A DNA stretch of 64,000 nt from Arthrobacter sp. 135MFCol5.1. GTDB taxonomy: Bacteria; Actinomycetota; Actinomycetes; Actinomycetales; Micrococcaceae. A program made the translations under genes and the position numbers. Within the stretch, counting starts at the first letter, position 1, and every line of letters starts with the position of its first letter. Positions 45,190 through 52,127 of this stretch are shown piece after piece. Where the stretch lies: NCBI RefSeq assembly GCF_000374865.1, contig NZ_KB895454.1:430343-494342 (forward strand), given 5' to 3'. Under the pieces are notes generated by a model that was not told the origin of the DNA, did no database searches, and saw only the letters and a program-made list of their open reading frames with translations.

Positions 45190-45962
45190 TGCCGCGAAGG
45201 ATCACCGCGGTTCCGGCCCGCACTGAAGCCGCGGGCCCCCGCCCGGCCATCCTTGTCCTGCCCGGCGGCGGTTACGCGCGCCAGGCGGACCACGAGGCGG
45301 AGCCGGTTGCGGAATGGCTCGCAGCGCTGGGCATCCACGCTTTCGTCCTGCGTTACCGAGTGGCGCCGGACCGCCACCCGGCGCCCCTTGAAGACGCCAA
45401 GGAGGCCATGCTCTCCATCCGGAGCGGACCGCACGGCCTGGCCGTGGACCACGAGCGTGTGGGCGTCCTGGGATTCTCGGCCGGCGGCCATCTGGCGGCC
45501 ACGCTGTCCACCGCAGCAGCCACCGGCAACCGGGACCTCGACGTCGATGCCGCCGTCCCGGACCTCTCGGTCCTTTGCTACCCTGTGGTGTCGCTGATCC
45601 AGGACACGCACCAGGGGTCGGTGGACAACCTCCTGGGCGGGCTGCCGCCGTCGAACCTTCTTGCGGACCTCTCCGCGGACCGGAACGTGACAGCCCGGAC
45701 CCCGCCGGCTTTCCTCTGGCACACCGCGGACGACGACGCTGTCCCGGTGGCCAACAGCCTGAACTACGCCAAGGCGCTGATCGCCGCCGGCGTTCCTGCC
45801 GAACTGCACGTCTTCCCGGAAGGGCGGCACGGACTCGGACTGGCAGCCGGTGACCCCGGCCCCGGACAGTGGACGTCCTTGTGCGCGTCCTGGCTGGTTC
45901 GTGCCGGCTGGGCGGAGCCCACGGCCGCAGCAACCCTCACCGCAGCAGCCGGCCGCCTTTAG
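45186..45962 (+). CDS. alpha/beta hydrolase, carbohydrate-esterase/BD-FAE-like
   Basis: 258 residues. Oxyanion region LVLPGGGYARQADHEAEPVA (PGGGY like acetyl-xylan esterases), nucleophile Ser98 in GFSAGG, acid in HTADDDAVP (Asp182-184) and His215 in GRHGLG. The family removes acetyl or feruloyl groups from sugars and plant polymers; the real substrate is unknown. Its ATG overlaps the LacI stop (ATGA), so it belongs to the same sugar regulon. No signal peptide, so it acts in the cytoplasm. Its stop overlaps the convergent epimerase stop. Confidence 0.85.
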   Translation: MMPRRITAVPARTEAAGPRPAILVLPGGGYARQADHEAEPVAEWLAALGIHAFVLRYRVAPDRHPAPLEDAKEAMLSIRSGPHGLAVDHERVGVLGFSAGGHLAATLSTAAATGNRDLDVDAAVPDLSVLCYPVVSLIQDTHQGSVDNLLGGLPPSNLLADLSADRNVTARTPPAFLWHTADDDAVPVANSLNYAKALIAAGVPAELHVFPEGRHGLGLAAGDPGPGQWTSLCASWLVRAGWAEPTAAATLTAAAGRL

Positions 45963-46870
45963 CCCCGCCGGTCCACCGCGCGGATGGTCCAGCCCGCCGA
46001 GTGGGACTCTCCCGGCTCCAGGTGGATCAGGTCCGTTCCGGAATTGAACGCGTCCGGCGGGCAGGTCATGGGCTCAACCGCGAGGCCCAGCCGGTCCGGA
46101 CCGACAGGCTTGTCTCCCGTGTGCACCTGGACCCAAGGCCACTCCGGCCCCCATTCAAGCTCCACGCCCGTGCCCGATGGATCCATGACGCGCACGCGCG
46201 CCAGTCCGGCAGCGTCGCGGGAGATACCGGTGAAAGCGTGGTCGATCCTGACCGGTCCCAACCTGTGCGGGAGGCGGAAGTCGAAGGCATCCTGCTCCAC
46301 CTGCCGGATGGCCACCGGGAGCAGCCGGTCCGGGGTGACCTCGAGGTAGGCAACTGCCGGAAGTTCCAGGGACCAGTCATCCAGTGGAGCAGGGCCGGCG
46401 ACAAGGTAGGGATGGGGGCACACTCCATACGGCGCGGCCCGGGTACCGGTGTTGACGGCGGTGACCGTACCGCGGAGGCCGTCGTCGGAGAGGGAATAGG
46501 CGACCGTGAGTTCCAGGCTGCCCGGGTAGCCCGGCCCGGCCGGAACGCGGCAGCCCAGCACCACCCGGTCCGTCGATGCCTCCACAATGTCCCAGGCCTG
46601 ATGGATGGCCAGCCCGTGCAGGGCCGATCCGCGCTCCGGCTCATTGATGGCGGCCGAATAGGACTGGCCGGCGTACGAATAGGCGCCGTCAGCGAGCCGG
46701 TTGGGCCACGGTGCACAGATGACGCCCCGGTAGTCCGGGACCCCGCCCTCCGGCCCAAAGCCCACCACCAGGTTCCGGTCCCCGCAGCGCAGCTCCCGGA
46801 GGGCGCCACCGCGGGTGGTCACGACGGCGGTGTAGGGTCCGTGGGTAATGCGGACTTCGGTTCCGGGCAT
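45959..46870 (-). CDS. aldose 1-epimerase (mutarotase) family protein
   Basis: 303 residues of the galactose mutarotase-like beta-sandwich. Motifs: VICAPWPNRLADGAYSYAG (substrate Arg), ERGSALHGLAIHQAWD with catalytic His, CPHPYLVAG (second His) and LAVEPMTCPPDAFN (Glu). It interconverts anomers of an aldose or acts on a sugar phosphate. ATG 46870 is chosen: GGAGG lies 5 bases upstream. A palindromic TTAGCGCTAA upstream suggests control by a LacI-type regulator. Confidence 0.9.
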   Translation of the reverse strand: MPGTEVRITHGPYTAVVTTRGGALRELRCGDRNLVVGFGPEGGVPDYRGVICAPWPNRLADGAYSYAGQSYSAAINEPERGSALHGLAIHQAWDIVEASTDRVVLGCRVPAGPGYPGSLELTVAYSLSDDGLRGTVTAVNTGTRAAPYGVCPHPYLVAGPAPLDDWSLELPAVAYLEVTPDRLLPVAIRQVEQDAFDFRLPHRLGPVRIDHAFTGISRDAAGLARVRVMDPSGTGVELEWGPEWPWVQVHTGDKPVGPDRLGLAVEPMTCPPDAFNSGTDLIHLEPGESHSAGWTIRAVDRRG

Positions 46871-46891
46871 GGCTTCCTCCGCGATGATCTT

Positions 46892-46905
46892 TGTTAGCGC
46901 TAAAA
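46892..46905. promoter_or_regulatory. LacI/GalR-type operator upstream of the mutarotase gene
   Basis: Perfect palindrome TTAGCGCTAA (46894-46903) within TGTTAGCGCTAAAA, about 24 bases upstream of the mutarotase start. The core AGCGCT matches operators 1 and 2 only partly, so a different LacI protein may bind. Confidence 0.6.
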
Positions 46906-46938
46906 CAGCATACGTCATCGAGACGGAATCCGGCTGGC

Positions 46939-46944
46939 TAGAGT
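46939..46944 (+). promoter_or_regulatory. -10 box of a leaderless gene (AlkD-like)
   Basis: TAGAGT, then TGCCCC (6 bases), then ATG. Confidence 0.6.
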
Positions 46945-46950
46945 TGCCCC

Positions 46951-47664
46951 ATGGAAGCGGCACCCGACCAGCACCTTATCGCCGCCGTCAGGAGCGCACT
47001 GTGGGAGCTGTCCGACCCCGATCGTGCCGCCGGCGCGCAGGCGTACATGAAGTCTTCCGTTCCGTCGCTGGGTGTCCGGGTCCCGGATGTCCGGCGGATC
47101 GCGGCGCACGCTACGGCAGAGTTTCCTCCGGCATCAGCCGCCGGGCTGCGCGCCACAGCGCTGCAACTGTGGCGCACGGCAGCGTTCCGGGAAGAACGCT
47201 ATGCGGCCATCGACCTGACCGGCAACCGGCTGGTTGCCAAAGACCTGGACATGCTGCCGGTGTACGAGGAAATCATCCGCACCGGAGCATGGTGGGATTT
47301 CGCGGACGGCGTGTCCGGCAGGATCTGCAACCTGCTGCTGGCTCACCCGGCCGAGATGTCCGCGATGCTGAGGACGTGGAGCCGTGATCCGGACTTTTGG
47401 ATTCGGCGCGCTTCCATCACATCGCAGCTGCGGGCCAAGGAAGCCACCGATACGGTGCTGCTTGCCGATGTCATTGAACCGAACCTGGCGGACCGGGAAT
47501 TCTTTATCCGCAAAGCGATCGGCTGGGCGCTGCGCGAGTACGCCAAAACGGCGCCGGAGTGGGTGCAGGAATTCGTCGCCCTGCACGGGCAGGAGATGAG
47601 TCCGTTGTCCCGCAGGGAGGCCCTGCGGAGGATCAGCGCCGGCCGGCCGCAGCGTCCCCGCTAA
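46951..47664 (+). CDS. DNA alkylation repair protein (AlkD-like HEAT repeats)
   Basis: 237 residues, all helical. Matches the AlkD group: MKSSVPSLGVRVPDVRRIA near the N-terminus, EERYAAIDL, TGAWWDFADGVSGRI (WWD motif that faces DNA), DFWIRRASITSQL, and FIRKAIGWALREYAK. AlkD glycosylases release positively charged alkylated bases. Leaderless start, see the -10 entry. Its stop codon overlaps that of the convergent mannosyltransferase (CTAA). Confidence 0.9.
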   Translation: MEAAPDQHLIAAVRSALWELSDPDRAAGAQAYMKSSVPSLGVRVPDVRRIAAHATAEFPPASAAGLRATALQLWRTAAFREERYAAIDLTGNRLVAKDLDMLPVYEEIIRTGAWWDFADGVSGRICNLLLAHPAEMSAMLRTWSRDPDFWIRRASITSQLRAKEATDTVLLADVIEPNLADREFFIRKAIGWALREYAKTAPEWVQEFVALHGQEMSPLSRREALRRISAGRPQRPR

Positions 47665-49217
47665 ATGACGGGACGTTCGACGACGGGCTCGTGCGACTTC
47701 CGGAACAGCCGGCGGGTGCCGGGATCCCAAAAGATCAGGTAAAGCCCAAAGAGCAAGGCGGTCAGGGCAGCCGCAATCCGGGCCAGCAGGAGGGCGAAGC
47801 CCAGGTCCTGGGTCTGCAGGTAGGGAAAGACGTCCAGCTGGTCCGAGATTGCGTAGATCATGAAGAACGACACCACGAAGTACAGGGCCTTGACCTGCCA
47901 GTCATTACGAATGCCCGTCACGGCGAACAACGGAATCAGCCACACTACATACCAGGACTGGATGATGGGGGCCAGCAGGACCACGGCGGCCAGGCCGAGC
48001 GTGAGGCGGCGCATCAGCCGGTCATGGTCGCCCTTGAGGATCTGCCAGGCAAGGATGGCCACGGCAAGCAGCTTGCCGGCGTCGAACACCCAGCCCGCCG
48101 GGACTGAGCCGTCGAGGCCGAACGCGTTGGCAAGGGACCCCACCACCATGCCGAGCAGGCCCACCGGGGCATACCAGATGGAGATACTGCCGGGGGCGGA
48201 GAGTCCGTTGATCCAGCCGAAGCCGAAGCCGTTGACCAGGCTCATCAGGGCCAGCAACGCCAGGCTCAGGCCGGCCGTGAGCGCCCAGAATGCGATCTTT
48301 CGCAGCCACCCCGCGTTCCTGCCCGCCCAGAGGAGGCCGATGAACGGAAGGAACACGATGGTGATGGGCTTGACGGCGATGGACAGCGTGACCAGCGCGA
48401 CGCCCCGGACCTCCCGGCGGGTCGCGGAGTAGTAGAGCCCGGCAAGGGCCAGCCCGATCATGAGTGAGTCATTGTGCACGCTGGCAATGAAGTTGGTCAG
48501 GAAGAGCGGGTTGGCCGCGGTGAGCCACAAGGCCCTGTGCGGGTTGATGCCGTGCAGCTCTGCGAGCCGGGGCACGTAGATCACGCAGAGCACCACGCCG
48601 GCCAAGGCAACCAGCCGGAACAGCATGATGCAGGCTTCCGGCTGGACGTTGGTCACCCACACAACGAACTGCTCGATCCAGAGGAACAGCTGGCCGTAGG
48701 GAACCGGAGCTTCGGTCCACTGCTTGTCGGCTCCCAGCTGGAAGTAGTTGGACAGGGCGGAAATGCCGTTTTCGTACGGGTTGAACCCTTCCACCATCAG
48801 CCGCCCCTGGCCGATGTAGGCATAGACGTCGCGGCTGAACAACGGGACGCTGAACATCATGGGGAGCCCCCACGCCACCACCGCCGCCAACGTGGCGCGA
48901 CGGGCCTGGCCGCCCCACACCCGGACTTTTTGGCCGAGCCGCAGCCAGGCGCGCACCAGCAGCATGCCCCCTGCCGCGACCAGCACGATGGACAGGGCCA
49001 CGCCCGGCGCTTCGGTGCGCATCCAGATGAACAGCGGCATGCGGCGGAGTTCGGAGACCGGCGCGAGCCAGCCCACGCCGGCGGAACCGAACATCATGAA
49101 CATCGACCCGAGGAAGCCGGCAAGCAGTGGAGAGCGGGGATTGTCCACCTCGGCACCGCCCGCCGGGGCAGTACCAGCCGCCGCCATCTCCCCCGCTGCG
49201 GGCACAGGCGCCGTCAT
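47661..49217 (-). CDS. polyprenol-phosphomannose-dependent alpha-1,6-mannosyltransferase (MptB-like), GT-C fold
   Basis: 518 residues with about 12 predicted transmembrane segments. The first extracytoplasmic loop carries SRDVYAYIGQGRLMVEGFNPYE, in which the acidic DVYAY residue is the GT-C catalytic motif; a second marker is FIASVHNDSLM. MptA/MptB elongate the alpha-1,6-mannan core of lipomannan using polyprenyl-phosphomannose at the outer membrane face. Start uncertain: ATG 49217 or TTG 49232, neither with a good ribosome binding site. C-terminus short and charged. Confidence 0.85.
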   Translation of the reverse strand: MTAPVPAAGEMAAAGTAPAGGAEVDNPRSPLLAGFLGSMFMMFGSAGVGWLAPVSELRRMPLFIWMRTEAPGVALSIVLVAAGGMLLVRAWLRLGQKVRVWGGQARRATLAAVVAWGLPMMFSVPLFSRDVYAYIGQGRLMVEGFNPYENGISALSNYFQLGADKQWTEAPVPYGQLFLWIEQFVVWVTNVQPEACIMLFRLVALAGVVLCVIYVPRLAELHGINPHRALWLTAANPLFLTNFIASVHNDSLMIGLALAGLYYSATRREVRGVALVTLSIAVKPITIVFLPFIGLLWAGRNAGWLRKIAFWALTAGLSLALLALMSLVNGFGFGWINGLSAPGSISIWYAPVGLLGMVVGSLANAFGLDGSVPAGWVFDAGKLLAVAILAWQILKGDHDRLMRRLTLGLAAVVLLAPIIQSWYVVWLIPLFAVTGIRNDWQVKALYFVVSFFMIYAISDQLDVFPYLQTQDLGFALLLARIAAALTALLFGLYLIFWDPGTRRLFRKSHEPVVERPVI

Positions 49218-49358
49218 TTCAGGAATGTCCAATCTTCTTGCGTTTCCGCTCTTACCCGGCGGACCGCGTGGGCGGCCGGGACATCTTCGAAGGCGGCGGG
49301 GCGACCCGCCGCGTACCCCAAAATCCTAGCATCGGCGGGGCGTCCGGGGCGGTAACGG

Positions 49359-49364
49359 TAGGCT
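49359..49364 (+). promoter_or_regulatory. -10 box of leaderless orn
   Basis: TAGGCT, then GGTCCG (6 bases), then GTG. Confidence 0.6.
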
Positions 49365-49370
49365 GGTCCG

Positions 49371-50000
49371 GTGCCTATATCTAACGAACGAATCGTCTGG
49401 ATCGACTGCGAAATGACCGGCCTGGACATCAAGAACGACGCCCTCATCGAGGTGGCAGCCCTGGTCACCGATTCGGAACTGAACATCCTCGGGGACGGTG
49501 TCGACGTGGTGATCAAGCCCGAGGACGCGGCCGTCGCCCAGATGTCCGACTTCGTCCGGGACATGCACACCAAGTCCGGGCTCCTGGCGGAACTCCCCCA
49601 CGGCAAGACCATGGCGGAGGCTGAGGCCGCCGTCATGGAGTACATCTCCGCGTGGGTTCCCGATCCGCGGAAGGCTCCCCTGGGCGGCAACTCCGTGGGC
49701 ACCGACCGGGTGTTCCTCTCCCGCGACATGCCCGCCGTCGTGGAGCACCTGCACTACCGGGTGATTGACGTCAGCACCATCAAGGAACTCTCCCGCCGCT
49801 GGTTCGCGCGGGCGTACTTCCAGTCACCGGCGAAAAAGGGCGGCCACCGGGCACTGGGCGACATCAAGGACTCCATTGATGAACTCCGCTACTACCGCGA
49901 AGCGGTGTTCGTGCCGGCGCCGGGCCCTGACAGCGCCACCGCCCAGAAGATCGCCAGGCGCATCACCAGCGGCGACGCTGCCAACCCTGCCGGCGAGTAA
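49371..50000 (+). CDS. orn: oligoribonuclease
   Basis: 3'-to-5' exonuclease that clears 2-5 nucleotide RNA fragments and pGpG. 209 residues. DEDDh family: IDCEMTGLD (Asp12, Glu14), DFVRDMHTKSGL, GNSVGTDRVFL, DVSTIKELSRRW and HRALGDIKDSIDEL with the final His and Asp. GTG 49371 chosen because the protein then starts directly before the conserved NERIVWIDCEM and a -10 hexamer lies 6 bases upstream. Confidence 0.97.
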   Translation: MPISNERIVWIDCEMTGLDIKNDALIEVAALVTDSELNILGDGVDVVIKPEDAAVAQMSDFVRDMHTKSGLLAELPHGKTMAEAEAAVMEYISAWVPDPRKAPLGGNSVGTDRVFLSRDMPAVVEHLHYRVIDVSTIKELSRRWFARAYFQSPAKKGGHRALGDIKDSIDELRYYREAVFVPAPGPDSATAQKIARRITSGDAANPAGE

Positions 50001-50128
50001 TCTGCGCCACGTTTGGAGGAAATTTCGCGGAAATCGCCGAAAGTGGACAAAGCACCCCTTCCGAGCAGGTAAGCTATTTGAGTTGCGTTTCCAGGGAGCC
50101 GGTAACACGGCCTGACCTTGAAACACAT

Positions 50129-50202
50129 GGTGGGCGTAGCTCAGTTGGCAGAGCGCCTGGTTGTGGTCCAGGAGGTCGCGGGTTCAACCCCCGTCGCTCA
50201 CC
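50129..50202 (+). tRNA. tRNA-His (anticodon GTG)
   Basis: Acceptor GTGGGCG/CGCTCAC with the extra G(-1) at 50129 facing C73 at 50202, diagnostic of tRNA-His. Anticodon arm CCTGG-TTGTGGT-CCAGG gives GTG; T arm GCGGG-TTCAACC-CCCGT. A TAAGCT -10 candidate lies at 50070-50075. Confidence 0.97.
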
Positions 50203-50228
50203 CTCACGGGGCGGCACTTGCAGCCGTC

Positions 50229-50272
50229 AACAAAGGAGGCCGCACCGGATATCCGGTGCGGCCTCCTTTGTT
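50229..50272. terminator. 44-bp perfect palindrome, terminator of tRNA-His
   Basis: Both 22-base arms are exact complements (AACAAAGGAGGCCGCACCGG... and its reverse), meeting at GATATC. With TTTGTT at its 3' side it would work as an intrinsic terminator. It lies 26 bases past the tRNA. Confidence 0.85.
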
Positions 50273-50337
50273 GTGTCCCACCAAGGTACGTGCAGGGACG
50301 CCGGCGCTGCCGGCCCCGAAGCCGAAGGACTAATGCT

Positions 50338-50910
50338 ATGACCGTTCTGCCGATTACCATCTGGGGCGAGCCCGTCCTGCACCGCCGGGCAGCCGAAGTC
50401 GAGGTTTTCGACGACGAACTGCGCACCCTGATTGCCGACATGTTCGAGACCAACGACGCCGCCAACGGCGTGGGTCTCGCGGCGCCGCAAGTCGGCGTGG
50501 GCAAGCGGATCTTCGTCTACAAGTACGCCAACGACGACGGCGCGCCACCGAGCGGTGTGCTGGTGAACCCTGTCCTCACCCTCTCCAAGGTTTCCGGCGC
50601 CGCCCCGGACCCGGACGAGGAAGAAGAGGGCTGCCTGTCCTTCCCGGGCGAGCAGTACCCGCTGAAGCGGGCCGAGTGGGCCCGGGTGGAAGGCTTCGAC
50701 GGTTTCGGCGAGCCGGTGAAGTTCGAGGCGACGGGCTGGTTTGCCAGGGTCATCCAGCATGAATTCGACCATCTGGACGGCAAGCTGTACGTCAACCGGT
50801 TGATGGACCGCTACGCCCGGAAGGCCCTGAAACAGGCCAAGAAGAACGGGTGGGGCGTGCCAGGGCTGACCTGGATGCCCGGCGTCGATCCCGACCCGTT
50901 CGGCCACTAA
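50338..50910 (+). CDS. def: peptide deformylase
   Basis: Fe2+/Zn2+ hydrolase that removes the formyl group from nascent proteins. 190 residues. Motif 1 GVGLAAPQVG (44-53), motif 2 EGCLSFPG with metal Cys99, motif 3 QHEFDHLDG with His141, Glu142 and His145. It ends in an actinobacterial-type basic tail (ARKALKQAKKNGWG). ATG 50338 has AAGGA 8 bases upstream. Solitary gene downstream of the tRNA-His terminator. Confidence 0.97.
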   Translation: MTVLPITIWGEPVLHRRAAEVEVFDDELRTLIADMFETNDAANGVGLAAPQVGVGKRIFVYKYANDDGAPPSGVLVNPVLTLSKVSGAAPDPDEEEEGCLSFPGEQYPLKRAEWARVEGFDGFGEPVKFEATGWFARVIQHEFDHLDGKLYVNRLMDRYARKALKQAKKNGWGVPGLTWMPGVDPDPFGH

Positions 50911-50929
50911 GCGGTTCCCGGGCCGCCCC

Positions 50930-51727
50930 TCAGCCGGCGGTGATCGTTGGCTGCCCGGGGCAGGATGCCAGCACTTTCTTCATGGCATCCTTCTCCGCCG
51001 CAGTCACCCACAGGCCGTAGGCGGCCTTGACGGAGATCTGCCGGGCTACATAGTGGCAGCGGATCGCAGTGTTTTTTGGAAGCCACGTTGCGGCGTCACC
51101 GGCACCCTTTTTCTGGTTCGCCTGCCCGTCGGCGGCGATCAGGTTGAGCGGATCGTTGGCGAGGCTCTGGCGTTCCTTTGGGGTCAGGCCCTGTGCTCCC
51201 TTTTGCCAGGCGTCGCCCAGGGCCACCACATGGTCGATCTGCACCGCGCTGCTGGTGTCGGCGCCGCGGCGGAATTCAATGGCGTGTCCGGTGTACGGCT
51301 CCTGGAAATGACCGCCCGATACCTTGCAGGTGGAACCGTCGGCGAAGATGACTCCCGCGAGGTCGCGCCGCAGGATGTCGTTGCGGGTATCGCACCCGTT
51401 CCGGTCCACATCCAGCCACGCCTGGCCGAAGGCTTCCCTGCTGTAGCCGGTATTCGGCGCCCTGCCCTTCACGGCCAGGCCATCCAGGGCAGAAACGGCG
51501 GCCCCTCCCGGTACCGGATGGGGCTCCGCCACCGGCTTCATCCAGGCGGCATCGAACACCGGCGCCTCCGTCGGCCCGGCGGCCGCAGGTCCGGCTGCCG
51601 CGAACTGTCCGGCGGTGAAGAACCAGAAAAGCGCGGCCACCGCTGAGACGGCGAAGGCGGCCAGCAGACCCCAAGCCTGCCGGGACCGGCGGCGGGCACG
51701 GCGGTAGTCGGACCAGCTGACAGTCAC
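50930..51727 (-). CDS. membrane-anchored or secreted HNH endonuclease-family protein
   Basis: 265 residues. N-terminal basic stretch (YRRARRRSRQ) and one hydrophobic segment at about 18-40, then an Ala/Gly/Pro linker, placing the catalytic part outside the membrane. The domain resembles the GmrSD/DUF1524-type HNH fold: SSAVQIDHVVALGDAW (DH metal motif), then NDPLNLIAADGQANQKKG (Asn and His/Asn triad part) and RCHYVARQ. Related actinobacterial proteins are annotated as secreted HNH nucleases. Target unknown. Start GTG 51727. No immunity gene recognised nearby. Confidence 0.85.
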   Translation of the reverse strand: MTVSWSDYRRARRRSRQAWGLLAAFAVSAVAALFWFFTAGQFAAAGPAAAGPTEAPVFDAAWMKPVAEPHPVPGGAAVSALDGLAVKGRAPNTGYSREAFGQAWLDVDRNGCDTRNDILRRDLAGVIFADGSTCKVSGGHFQEPYTGHAIEFRRGADTSSAVQIDHVVALGDAWQKGAQGLTPKERQSLANDPLNLIAADGQANQKKGAGDAATWLPKNTAIRCHYVARQISVKAAYGLWVTAAEKDAMKKVLASCPGQPTITAG

Positions 51728-51843
51728 GGCGGTGATACCGGATCACTAGTGGGAGGCACCCCACGAGCCTAGGACGGGGAGCCCGGCCGGCGGCCGATAT
51801 CCACACTGTGGAGGACGGGTGATCCCTCACCCGCCCGCGGCAT

Positions 51844-52053
51844 CTACTGCTCGCGCGTGACCCTCCGGAGGTCCTCCTCCGCGGTGGCCAGGAGTTCCTC
51901 GAGTTGGCGGACGCGCTCCTCGCTGGCGTCCCCGGCCTGGTGGGCGGCGCGGGCGCCCTCCAGGAGCCTGAGGGCTTCCTTGTGGTTGGCCTTCGCCACG
52001 TCGAGTGCGTGTTCGAGGGTGGTCTCGTGCTGAAGCGTCGATTCGTTGTCCAT
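51844..52053 (-). CDS. small charged coiled-coil protein, function unknown
   Basis: 69 residues. From about residue 12 to the end it is an alternating charged/hydrophobic helix (LEHALDVAKANHKEALRLL, VRQLEELLATAEEDLRR), so a coiled-coil is likely. No cysteines and no membrane segment. It is likely a real gene because it has a CAGACT hexamer 6 bases before its ATG, in the geometry of other genes here. No recognised homologue. Confidence 0.6.
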   Translation of the reverse strand: MDNESTLQHETTLEHALDVAKANHKEALRLLEGARAAHQAGDASEERVRQLEELLATAEEDLRRVTREQ

Positions 52054-52059
52054 GCCACC

Positions 52060-52065
52060 AGTCTG
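52060..52065 (-). promoter_or_regulatory. -10 box of a leaderless small gene
   Basis: CAGACT, then GGTGGC (6 bases), then ATG. Confidence 0.5.
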
Positions 52066-52127
52066 GTCCGGTTTCCCGGCTGATTCCAGTGAACCAGCCG
52101 GGAATTGGCAGGACGTGTCGCTTTTGG

